DNA of 64,000 nt from contig ML976675.1 of the NCBI GenBank assembly GCA_010015655.1, positions 676,144 through 740,143 of the forward strand, in the 5' to 3' direction. Source of the stretch: Bimuria novae-zelandiae CBS 107.79. Its lineage: Eukaryota > Ascomycota > Dothideomycetes > Pleosporales > Didymosphaeriaceae. Shown here piece after piece: positions 43,000-54,105 of the stretch; positions within the stretch are counted from its first letter, which is position 1; every line of letters starts with the position of its first letter. Under the pieces are notes generated by a model. It was given only the letters and a program-made list of their open reading frames with translations, was not told the DNA's origin and did not search any database. The position numbers and the translations under genes are program-made.

Positions 43000-45900
43000 G
43001 ATGCGTAGTACATAACATTTAGGATAAAGTTAATCTAAATTTAACCACGCTATTAACCCTAAAACCACTACTAATAAGGGCTCTAGTTATTACTAACTAC
43101 GCGCCAGCCGCGAATATCAAAGTCCTAATAAGACTAATTAAACTATTAGCTAGAGGCTAGAAGGCTTTTAAAGAAGACCTTAAATACTATAAGATCCTCT
43201 TTAAGTAATATAAGAGCGATCAACACGAATATAAAAAGGAGTAATTAAGCCTTTAGCACATTATTACATTTATCTAATTAACTATTTTACCGCACCTACT
43301 GCGCACATGTTGCCTGCCAGACAAGCCACTATAATAGTAGATTACTAATCTGCAGAAGACAATTGGCATGAGCGACTAACTCGAACGAGAATAAGCACGT
43401 ACCAGATACCGTGCGGCACTTAAGCCAATAAGAAGCCCTTAATAATAGGATACTTAGCTAGCTAAGTACGACGAAGCAGCTACGAAAGTAGAAGCCTTTT
43501 AAGTTACTAAGCTATTATAAATTAATGTGATTACAAAAGACTTTATAGATGCCGTAAACAAGGTTACTCCCATATAGTCTACGAATTTTTAAGATAATAG
43601 TCAATTCGCAGCCGGCATAGATTAAAAAGAGATAATACAACGCTTCTAAGAACACATAATAATAAATTATCCCCTTAGATTAGGGAAACATAAAGCATTT
43701 GTGTTTAATAATGCATTATTTTTCGCTAAAGGTGGTGCACCTACCTAGGGCAATAATAAGGACGCCTATCCTATTAAAAGCGCGTCATCGAAACAAAACT
43801 AAGATAGACCTCGTAATTAACGTACAGCGGGTAGGAAAACTACCACGCTTAAATAGCCTGCAGATTTAGAGCCTACTACTATAAGAGGAGCAAAATGCCC
43901 TGTATATAGACAACGCTATAGTATAAGGGACTGCTATTATGTTAATCTAGATAAGGCTCCTAAATAGTAGAAACTAAACGAGACTATTAGCGAGCTTATA
44001 TAATTTAAGCGTAAGAAAGACGTAACGTTCCAGGGGCTAATTCGCGGACAAAGTAGGACCTAATTAAGAACACTAATTACGAAACAATCGCACACTCCAA
44101 CGCCTAAGATTCTTAAAGATTAACTAGAGGGCTAGAGAATTACTGCTACTAAAGTAGCTTTTAACTTAGCAGTAGGAGGGAGAGATACTACTAACTATCT
44201 ACTATAAAAGTTATTTATCCTTAACTTAGGATCAACCTGCCACATTACTAATAACCCTAATTATATCTACAGTTTCCGACCACCACTGCCCGGAGACTAT
44301 ATATGGGCCGGAAATTCCAAAGTGTGGATTAGAGGATATAGGTCTATTAACCTCACTCTAAAGAACAACACTAAAATAACAAAATTAATCTTATAAGATG
44401 TGGCTATTTGCCTAGACCTGTTATGTAACTTAGTGTCATTCTAACTGTTAAGGCACAAAGGGATCTAGTAGGATATATAAATAGACCTAACCACTCTCTA
44501 AGGAGCTAAGAATAGAGCTATTAGAATTATAACTAAGATGTTTAGATAGTGGGTGCTGGAATACAATCCGCTACCACCTGCCACATATCACACATACAAG
44601 ATTACTACAAGAACTAAAAGAGGACTGCAAAAGGCCTTAGCTATGCTATAGCACAAAAGACTAGGACACCTAGGCCTAGCGGCTATTAAACACCTAGTGC
44701 AGCAAACTAAAGGGGTGCGTGTTAAAGGCATTACAACTATAAAATGCAACTCATGCGGGAGAGCAAAGTCCAGACAATAGATAAGCCGCGCCCCACGAAT
44801 AAACGAAGATAGACCTGGAGAGAGGCTTAGCATTAACTTCCACATATACGAGATCCAAGGAGTCACTAAAGAGAAGAGTTAATTACTAATTACTAATAAG
44901 TTTTTAGGCATGCAATAGGACCTCTACTTTATAGATTACTAAATAGTAAAGTTAATTATTAATGCCCTTTTAGTATTTATCTTATTCCTTAAGAACTACT
45001 ACAACATCTCTATTAAGACTATTAAAGCAGACAACGAGATCGCCATAGTTAAACTAGAAGTTAAGAAATAGTTAATAACCTAAGGAATAATTGTAGAGCC
45101 TTCCACACTAGATACATAATCACAAAATAGAGGCGCAGAACGCTTAGGGGGTGTAAATAAGGAGAAAGCTCGTGCTATGCGACTTAATGCCAACCTATCC
45201 TAGGAGCTGTGGCCTGAGATTATAAGAGACGCTGTATACCTCTACAATCAAACACCAAACTATGCAAATTACTAAAAAACACTATACGAGATATTCTTTA
45301 CACGAGTCGTTTTTAGTAATAGGATAGTTACGTTACTATAAAAACCTAACATTGCACACTTAAAAGCGTACGGCTGCAAGGTATTTGCAATAACTAATAA
45401 TACTTACTAAGGCAAATCACGCCTACAACGTCTTAACCCGAAGGCATAGATTGGTTATCTAGTTAGATACCGATTATTAAACTTCTACCGAATATGGATA
45501 CCGTCACTTAGTAAAGTGATAAGTACCCAGGACGTTATCTTTAACGAAGAGTTAGTATTTAACAGGAAAATTAAGGACCTTATAGATAGTCTTATGCACA
45601 GCACGCTTTAAGAAATAATAACGCACGTAAGAACTATTAAGTTACTAACTCTTACCTAATAATTACAAACAGACTCCTTTTATAAGGATAAAGCCACTAT
45701 AGATTCGTTAGAATAACAAGATAAAGCAGATCCACTAGGCTACTATTAAGGAAGGAAGATTAGGGATAACTACTTAACTCCTTTAACTACACTACTACCT
45801 GTCGCGTTACTTGCATAGTTAATAGCTAGAGACTAAATAAGTCTAACGTAACAAGCGTCCTCTATAATTGTCCCCTAGGTAGCAGCTTTTATGGCGGGAA

Positions 45901-46606
45901 CCTAAGCTAGCCGTGTTAGAAAATACAAAGGAGAAGTTATAGACAAGGCTAAAATAATAAAAATGCTCGCTAAAGGCTTAAAGCCCTATTAAAGTCAACT
46001 TCCACCTCTACTAACGTACCGAACTAAGCTTAAGGATCACCTAATAAGCAAGATATTTTAAGAGGCTAAGTAAGTGCACCTCGCAATCTACTAAAAGATA
46101 AAATTATAGTTAGAAATTCTAGTAAAGAAGATTAAACTAATAGGATAGCAGATCCTTAACTACATATAGGTATACACCTATAAACTTAATAAGCACTATC
46201 GCTTGCTAAAGTACAAGGCGCGACTAGTTGTCTAAGGCGATTAGCAACGAAATATTACCTTGTAAGACACTTACGCAGCCACGCTTACCAGCCGGTTATT
46301 CTGAATAATAATAGTAATAGTAGCTTACTATAATATAGAGCTCACGCAGTACGACGTCACCAACGCTTTTATTTACGCAATAATAGATCGAGAGGTGTAC
46401 ATAAGAATGCCTCAGGGTTATTAGAAGCCTAGAATAATATTATAAGTAAATAAAGCACTATACGGCCTTCGCATTTCACTACTCCTCTAGTAGAGAGAAT
46501 TCACGACAACGCTTAAAGCGCTAGGCTTCTAGATAGTGCCGTATAAGCCATGCTACCTAATTAAAGATAGAGTTATTATATTCTTCTACGTTAACAACAT
46601 TATACT
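43000..46606 (+). pseudogene. copia-A gag-pol, 5' part up to the copia-B insertion, RIP-inactivated
   Basis: The GAG-pre-integrase zinc region is clear at 44,644-44,770: H-KRLGHLGLAAIKHLV, then KCNSCGRAKS. Integrase sequence follows (LYFID, then further on NQTPNYANY). The reverse transcriptase reads YDVTNAFIYAIIDREVYIRM, PQGYWKP-type, NKALYGLRISLLL and FFYVNNIIL at 46,577-46,606: the YVDD active site has become YVNN, as G-to-A changes on both codons predict. The frame is cut there by copia-B. Ends approximate. Confidence 0.78.
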
Positions 46607-46823
46607 TGTCACGGTTTGTAGCGTGATCTATTTCCTATAATTAATGGTAGCCTGCACTAGTCTGCTACTGCCTATACTAGTCCGTACTAGCAGAACGGCT
46701 GCCTACACTCCTTACTGCTGCCTAGATGGCTTAGCAGTCTATATCTTAGCTATCACTCACACACAAATGCAATTAGTGTATTCCTTAATTCCTTCTATGT
46801 GCTATTGCCCTCTTCCCCCAATA
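46607..46823 (+). repeat. copia-B 5' LTR
   Basis: 217 bp. Differs from 51929-52145 by C/T or G/A changes only, as far as read by eye. A short open frame inside (46644 on) recurs in the other LTR and is not a gene. Confidence 0.9.
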
Positions 46824-46836
46824 GTTATGAGCCCGG
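46824..46836 (+). other. copia-B primer-binding site (half-tRNA-Met type)
   Basis: GTTATGAGCCCGG immediately after the 5' LTR. It is complementary to the anticodon stem-loop of initiator tRNA-Met (GGGCTCATAAC), as in copia elements primed by a tRNA half, not by its 3' end. Confidence 0.65.
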
Positions 46837-47019
46837 TTACGACCTAGGAGTACACTCGCAATCCTTATCCTTCGTTCACGTATTACGTACGCCTTATTAA
46901 AGCTTATAATTATATTATTCTTCGTTTACGTACACTACGCACGTCTCTTACGAAGCTTATAATTAATAAACCTTTGTTAACGTATAGCGCATACGTTTTT
47001 CACGAATACTCTTTTAGTC

Positions 47020-50000
47020 ACGATGACTACTAAGTCTAATCTAACAGTGACATAAGTCACTGTTATCCTTAACAAACCGTTAGACTAGCATAGCTGGATC
47101 TTCATACGAAAAGACTCAGCCAAACGCTATAAGCTCTAGCAATACGTTAACCCTAATTCTCTAAAAGAGAACTTAACGGTATCTACAAAGCCTATAGAAT
47201 CTCTAATTTCTAAATAGAAGACTAGTGCAACAAGTATTAAAAATCTTGCAGTAGAAGAGTAAGTTAACTTCTATTAAGAGTATAATTAATAGGAGAAACA
47301 GATAACGGTATACGAGAAAAAGTAAAAGGCTCTAGCTAAGTTTAAGTTAAAGATAAGCAAGACTATCGCAAAACGCTATCTATACCTAATTAAGAACCTT
47401 AACTTAGCATACGACTAACTTATTACTCTTAAAAAGCACCTAGCTCCTACTAATAGGAGCCGCCGTCGTAAAATTATTAACAAATTTAATGCTCTTAAGA
47501 CAGCGCCAAAGGCAGCGAAGAAGATTAAGTAATAGCTAGTAGACTAGATTAATATTACTACTTAAGTAAAAATATTAAACCTTTTTAAGGTTAACAGGCA
47601 GCGTGCTTAGGAGGAGTTTCTTATAGCCTATAGGGCATTAGATTAAGAATACGCAACTACCTATTTACGTAATTACTTTAAATATAAAGCTACTAGAACA
47701 CTTAATTAACTTCCCTCTCTAGAGACATACGTCTCTAAATTTACAAGCTACCTTCGCCGCGTTAAGCCCATATCATCTAGTCTTACGACAGCCGCCGCAG
47801 AGCTTAAAATTGCAAAGCCTACGCAGAGCAATAACCAGACACGAGCATGCCTATATAGTAAGGAACATTAATTTGTCTAATACTAGTACTTAAACAAAAA
47901 GGCAAATAATTAACCTACAGATTTTAAAGAGGATCCCGAGATCCGCTAACAGATTAAAAAGAAGTTAAAAAATCTAAGACTTGCTGCTACTATAAGGAAT
48001 GCTCTTAAGCAAGCTAAGTAAAAGGATAAGTAGCCTAGCCACCTCTAAATTAATAGCAGAGAACTACCAGAAGATGTACACGCTTATATAGTAGACGTTA
48101 GTTACATTACTAGCCTAGAACTAGAGCGATATAATTATAAGGGTAATAAGAATGCCTATCCTTCTAACAATGTTAAACCGCCTAATATACTGCCTAAGGT
48201 AGTAGCCAATTTGATTAACGCCGATAATAGTCATGAGCCTAGCCAGGACCTTACAGTAATAATTACTAACGAATAGAGTAAAAGCGACCTACGCAACTAA
48301 TAGATTCTTAATCTAAAATTAAATACGCATGTTATTAACTTAAAGCTATAAAAAGGCTAGAAGCGTCAGCGTGGAAATCCAGAAGGCAGAACACTATCTA
48401 CAGGAAATAGCCAGATACTTATTATAGTATAGGGAGAAGTAGAGCTCGTCGCTCGCACTCCTAAAGAACTATAGATATTAGTCCTAAGTTATATCGCATA
48501 TATTAAAGGATTCTTAACAAGCGTACTTGGTCTCGCTCGCTATCGCATAGAGGGTATTTACTTTAATTCTAGTTACGATCTTATATATTAGCATAAGACT
48601 ACAAACGTCATCGCTTAACTAGAGTATACAGGCAGACACTAGTTAATCGACGCCAACCCTACGCGTCGACCTCGTCTCTTAGACCTATAGTTATTCGGAG
48701 TCTCCTACCGTCCCTTATACGCACCAAAGCCAAATTAGACTATTAATTAACGCATAGCCCATCTAATATAGGGTTACTTAAGTAAGAAGGTAATTAAATG
48801 CCTTAATTAGTATATTAATAGAATTACCTTTATTAAAGAACTAAAGGACTGCTTCTGCCAAGCCTGTACTAAAGCTAAACTTACTTAGATTATCTCTCGT
48901 CGAACCTCATTAGGTAAGGCAACTTGGCCTTTCTACCGAATAGGGATTAACTTAATCTATATCGTCCTAAGAGATAAGGCCTGCTAGAATAGAGATCGAT
49001 ACGGATTTTACTCTATTAACGAGTACTTAAAGTGGCACGAGGTTACGACAGCTCCACGTAAGATAAAGCCCTTACTTACTCGCTAGATACTTTAACTTAT
49101 CTAGAAAGCTTAGAGATAGTAGAACGCCAATGTTTATATTATTAGGTTAGATAATAAACCTGGATTTGGCGACTTCCTGTCAGATACTCTAGCCAACATA
49201 GGTATTCTGTGGGAGCCTGCGCCACTAGAGACTCACTAGCCAAACGGTCTATCTAAGAGAGCAGGAGGCATACTGTCAGTCCGTGCACGAGCTATGCGCC
49301 TATATACAAATCTTCCAAAGTCACTCTCTAACGAACTTTATTAAATAGCAGCATATATTCTTAATCGCACTCCTATTAAAGCTTTAAGGTGGAAGACGCC
49401 CTATGAAGTAGTCTAGGGTCGAAAGCCTATTATATTACACATAAGACCTATTGGATGTCGCGCATATGTTCTTAATCGATCGCTTATACAGAAAGAACGA
49501 GTAAATAAGCTTGAATCACGAGCACTTATTGGCCACCTTATAGGCTATCGCGGAACCAACATCTTTCGCATCTGGTTACCTACCACTAATAAGATCTTTA
49601 TTACCCGAGACGTGGTCTTCGAACCTACTTAGTTTTATACTAGGATGGATGGCTATGCCAACGAATTAATTATTACTAAAGTTATTAAAGCACTATCGTT
49701 TTAAGAATATAAACCAAAGGATATTAATATTAAAGAATTACTTACCACTCGTCAACGTCGACAGCTATTTGACAAAGCACCCGTGACCTCTATAAATAGA
49801 GGGTCCCGCGTGGGGGGTATAGGTTAACAGCGTAATTAGCAAGAACGATTCTCTACGCCTGAGAATGTAGAAGAACAGCAACAATTACTTACTTCTAGAC
49901 CTACCAAACTCGAAGAGACTACTTTAATCAACGAAGCAGACTTCTCTTCTACATATAGCCCACCTAAAGGCTATAGACTATACGGTAAAGAAGCTCCACG

Positions 50001-51900
50001 AGATATTAATCTTAATTTAGATACTAATAATATTATCCCTAGTAGAAGACGTGCTTAGACTATAAGATCGAAAGACACTTTTAACGCGCATTTATATGCT
50101 ATCGCGTTAGGAATAGAGTCTATTAAGAACTATCTGTCTACCTTTTCCACGGCACTTATATCCCTATCTACTAGGAGTAATAAGATCCTAAGAATCTATT
50201 AGAGCCAACTTCCACCACCGCCAAAGAATGTTAGGGAATTTAACCAACATGTCTATAAAAAGCAGTTCCGACAGGCGCTATTAAAGGAATGGCGCTTTAT
50301 CTATAACAAAGGCTGCTTTAAGAAGACAGACAGGATAAAGGCCACTGCTAATGCAGAGGTACTTCCACTCATGTGGGTATTTACCTACAAAATTAATAAT
50401 GATAGATTTCTATTAAGTTTCAAGGCATGCCTAGTAGTGCGAGGTAATCTAAAGGAGCAACCTAATAACACATACGCTGCGACTCTAGTAATTCGAAACT
50501 TCTAAGCTCTAGTTACAATTGTCAACTACTTTAACCTTAAAATAAAGTAGTACGATGTACCTACTGCATTCCTAAACGCAAAACTTGGCCGAAAGCTATA
50601 TACTAAGGTCCCTAATAGCCTTATAGACCTAGAGGATGAACTACTCGAGGTAGTGCGAGCTCTCTACGGGCTTAAAGAATCGTCACTCCTATAGTATAAG
50701 GAACTCCGAAGCTCACTAATCAAATTTAGCCTTAATCTAGTTAAAGGCTTTCCTTGCCTTTATACTAATCGATCAGTCATTCTCTTCGTCTATGTTGACG
50801 ATATTATTATAGCCTATTACTAGTCAAATGAGACGGAGCACCGCAAGATTGTCATAGATCTAATTAATCTCTACGACCTTAAAGAGATAGGAGATATTAC
50901 CTAGTTCCTAGGCATACGCGTTATACGTGACAGAGCTAAGCGAAAGACCTAGCTAGTTTAGGATGCCTTTATTAACAAGGTATGCTCTCGCTTTAGTATT
51001 AACGCTGTAGGCAAGATCCCAGAAATTCCACTTATAAAAAACTAGTTACCTTAATTAGAAGAGGAGCTAGACAAAGCTTAAATACGGATATACCAGTAAC
51101 TTACGGGTTCACTCGCCTATATAGCGGTATAGGGACGTCCTAATGTTGCCCGAGCCCATGTGGTATATGCCTGCCACCTTACCAATCCAGGATAGTCTCA
51201 CGTTGCGAAGATTCGTTAGACCTGGCGATATCTACTTAGAACAAAGACCTGGGCACTCCAAGCCTCTGCTTCTACCTTAGCACCTAACCTCGCTAAGTAT
51301 ATCACGGATAAACCAGACTACCGTGATCCTCTATTCTTTAGAGCCTCCAACGCATCGTTTGCAGATGAACCTAATACCCGCTAAAGCTCTTAGGGGTATG
51401 CATTTAAGCTAGCTAGAATAACTATTAATTAGAAGGCTACTGTTTAACGTACAGTGACTAAGTCCACCACTAAAGCTAAGCTCCTATCCCTCTCGCTTGC
51501 CGGTTCTTAGATGCAGGAATGGATGCGCTTCTTTCAGTGTATCTCATTTAATACAGACTATATGCCCACTATCTACTATAATAATTAGCAGACTATTAGC
51601 ATTATCACTAAGGAACAAGACCGGCTTCACACCAAGATGAAACATGTTGACGTATACCAACTCTAGGTTCGACAGGAGGTCTCTGCCCATCGACTTAATA
51701 TTAAATAGATCCTAACTAACAAGATGCCTACTAACGGACTTACTAAGGTTCTACCTTAATAGAAGTTTATTAAGTTTCGTAAACAGCTTAGCCTTGTCAA
51801 TATTAAGTCTCGTCTCCTTAAGCAAAAGGGCTTGGACATTCCTAACCTTAATATCCTCTATCTAAACCGCGGATAGTCAGCTACTCTCTCTCCTTATAGA
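47020..51900 (+). pseudogene. copia-B gag-pol polyprotein, RIP-inactivated but well readable
   Basis: The gag knuckle near 47.85 kb reads CLYSKEH, a Cys-rich motif with damage. Integrase from about 48.85 to 49.65 kb reads FCQACTKAKLT, FYRIGINLIYIVLRD, NGLSKRAGGILSVRARAMRL, LNRTPIKALRWKTPYEVVWG and KLESRALIGHLIGYRGTNIF. The reverse transcriptase at about 50.55-51.03 kb reads YDVPTAFLNAKLGRKLYTKV, VVRALYGLKESSLL-YKELR and FVYVDDIIIAYY, with the YVDD active site intact (50791-50802). RNase H follows to about 51.75 kb (TKSTTKAKLLSLSLAGS, then MKHVDVYQL). TAG/TAA replace Gln and Trp at many sites, so no functional protein can be made. Confidence 0.85.
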
Positions 51901-51928
51901 GATATTGTTCGATCATAGCTGGGGGGTG

Positions 51929-52145
51929 TGTCACGGTTTGTAGCGTGATCTATTTCCTATAATCGATGGTAGCCTGCACTAGTCTGCTACTACCTATACT
52001 AGTCCGCACTAGCAGAACGGCTGCCTACACTCCTTACTGCTGCCTAGATGGCTTAGCAGTCTATATCTTAGCTATCACTCACACACAAATGCAATCAGTG
52101 TATTCCTTAATTCCTTCCATGTGCTATTGCCCTCTTCCCCCAATA
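51929..52145 (+). repeat. copia-B 3' LTR
   Basis: 217 bp, directly after the polypurine tract and directly before the ATACT duplication. Confidence 0.9.
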
Positions 52146-52150
52146 ATACT

Positions 52151-53197
52151 CGCGTACCACAAGGACAAAGAATAAGAAGCTTAACAAGCAATTAAACACT
52201 TATAAGATAAGTACACTCTTACTAAAGGAAATAACCTTTAATGGTTTCTTAGCATAGAGGTTATACGGGACTAAATAAGCTATAAGATTTAACTATCACA
52301 GGCTTCCTATTTAGACAAGATTAGCCAACTAGCAGACAAGACAAATATTTAACATAATACTCTAATGGCTACGATTGAATTACTACTAAGGAAAGAGTTG
52401 GCAACACTAACTAAGATTAATAAATTTTAACGCAAGATTAGATCGCTACTCTTTACTATAATTACTACTAGGCCAGACATTGCCTTTGCAACATCACGAT
52501 TAGCTCGATTTCTATTAAACACAAGGACTAAGCACCAAGACGCAACAAACCAAGTTCTCCTATACCTTTAAAGCATAAAGTAGCGAGCCCTATAGCTTAA
52601 AGGTAACACTAGACTTTAGATTATAAGTAATGCATCATTTGCTAACAATATAATAGACCACAAGAGCTCCCAAGGTTACGCTATTAAGCTCTTTGGTAGT
52701 CTTATCGCCTAGAAAGCAAATAAACAAGACACTATAATAATATTAACTACTAAGGCCGAGCTACTGGCTCTCTCTTAGGTAGCTAAGGAAGCACTCTTTA
52801 TCTTAAGACTACTTTAAGAACTTAAGATTAAACTAGACGCGCGCACAGTCACTATTTAGTGTAATAATAAATAAACTATACGCCTAGTAACTAAGGAGGT
52901 TTCCCGCCTCCAAACCAAACTTCGGCATGTGGACGTCCACAACCACTAGATCCAATAAGAAGTATCTATAGGCAGGATTAAGGTAGAGCATGTATAGTCA
53001 GCGGACATAATTGCTAACGGCCTTATAAAGGTGCTCTCTAAGAGCAAGTGGGAGGGTTTTCTCTAATAACTTAGATTAGTTAATGTAGAGACTAAGGAGG
53101 TAACAAATACTGTGCCTCTTAAGGAGATTTAAGAGTAACTTAAAGACCTTATAATTGCATAAGTGCTAGCTTAAAGAGTTTCTAAGCTAAAGGGGTG
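52151..53197 (+). pseudogene. copia-A gag-pol, 3' part (end of reverse transcriptase and RNase H)
   Basis: Continues the copia-A reverse transcriptase after copia-B: YHKDKEQEAQQAIKHL-DKY, GNNLQWFLSIEVIRD, then TTRPDIAFATSRLARFLLNT, ISNASFANNIIDHKSSQGYA and LTTKAELLALS (RNase H type region), and a tail to the polypurine tract at 53,190. Stops as in the 5' part. Confidence 0.75.
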
Positions 53198-53371
53198 TGT
53201 TAGATAGAATAAGCTGCGGTAAGGTCAGATCTATATAATCGAGCAGGGACCACTTGGCTTGGCACACTAGCAAAATATCCGAAACCAACTAAACACAGTG
53301 GAGAATACAATAAAAAAAAACAATAAATACTATCAAGTTGCATCAACATCTACTTATCATACTATCTAATA
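53198..53371 (+). repeat. copia-A 3' LTR
   Basis: 174 bp, TGTTAGATAG (RIP form of TGTCAGATAG) to CTATCTAATA; followed by AAAGT. Confidence 0.88.
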
Positions 53372-53644
53372 AAAGTATATAGACATATCGCGAAGGACTG
53401 CCCAAAGAAGATAACGTAGATCTATACTATAAACTAAAATTACTTACTAAACTAATACTTAACTTTGTCTTATAGTTAGAAATAACGTAACTAGTACTCC
53501 TCTAACTTAAGCTTTAACTTTTACTTATTCTAATCGCGCTTACGCTCGCGATAACAACAACGTTTATTATTAAGAAACGCAAGGTCCTGAAGATAAGTCG
53601 CTTAATAGGACTATGCTAGATATAAGTCTTAATAAATTTATAAA

Positions 53645-54100
53645 TGTTAGGATCTGAACGAGCGGCAGTAAAGGAGGGCCAACGGCGGCCATGGCGGGGT
53701 AACCCATAGTGGGACCGCACTACCGAGGTCACGTGATGTACCCTCACGCCAAGCCACACCATCACGCCAAGACAGTGATAGTAGTACCATCACTAATGCC
53801 AGTACCATCAGACCAAGGTCATGATGGCACAAAAACGGGTGATGACAGAAGAAAGCCTACGGGTATATAGAGAGCTCGAATATCCCTCTGGATATGCGTG
53901 TTCAACCTGTTTATCAATCTATCGTTTGGATCTGAATAAGCAACCTTGTTAATTTGATTATACTGTACACACCTTCAATACTAACGCCCTTAGTGATAGG
54001 CGCAAGCTATCACTACAACCCTCTCCCGTCCTACCAGTACTCCTGCCCGAGAACCAACCTTAGCCCCTTAGAGAATAGCTACCTCTTTGGGATCTTAACA
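53645..54100. mobile_element. Solo LTR that escaped RIP, inside gypsy-2
   Basis: 456 bp, begins TGTTAGGATC and ends GATCTTAACA (TG..CA with near-perfect inverted ends), flanked by the perfect 5-bp duplication ATAAA (53640-53644, 54101-54105). GC-richer than its surroundings and full of CpA, so not RIP-mutated. No internal region or second LTR is present, so it is the product of LTR-LTR recombination. It is unrelated by eye to the other LTRs in the window. It must be younger than the RIP damage around it, or have been protected by its short length. Confidence 0.85.
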
Positions 54101-54105
54101 ATAAA

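Larger units (their letters stand above)
46607..52145 (+). mobile_element. Ty1/copia LTR retrotransposon (copia-B), inserted in the reverse transcriptase of copia-A
   Basis: 5,539 bp with 217-bp LTRs (46607-46823, 51929-52145), start TGTCACGG, end CAATA (RIP form of CAACA). Perfect 5-bp duplication ATACT (46602-46606, 52146-52150). Polypurine tract AGCTGGGGGG precedes the 3' LTR and a half-tRNA primer-binding site follows the 5' LTR. The least mutated of the large elements: LTRs differ by a few transitions. Confidence 0.93.
42710..53371 (+). mobile_element. Ty1/copia LTR retrotransposon (copia-A), inserted in gypsy-2 gag, itself interrupted
   Basis: LTRs 42710-42882 (173 bp) and 53198-53371 (174 bp; one extra A in an A-run). 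TG at the start, GACA or its RIP form AATA at the end. Perfect 5-bp duplication AAAGT (42705-42709, 53372-53376). AAAGGGG precedes the 3' LTR. Without copia-B inside it is about 5.1 kb. Confidence 0.9.

Noticed and set aside
44588..44866. 92-codon minus frame
   Set aside because: Antisense shadow of the GAG-pre-integrase region of copia-A, which has clear motifs on the plus strand.
46644..52175. Near-identical short open frames at 46644-46847 and 51966-52175
   Set aside because: They lie mainly inside the two LTRs of copia-B and are a product of the direct repeat, not genes.
53647..53832. 61-codon minus frame
   Set aside because: Lies entirely inside the solo LTR.
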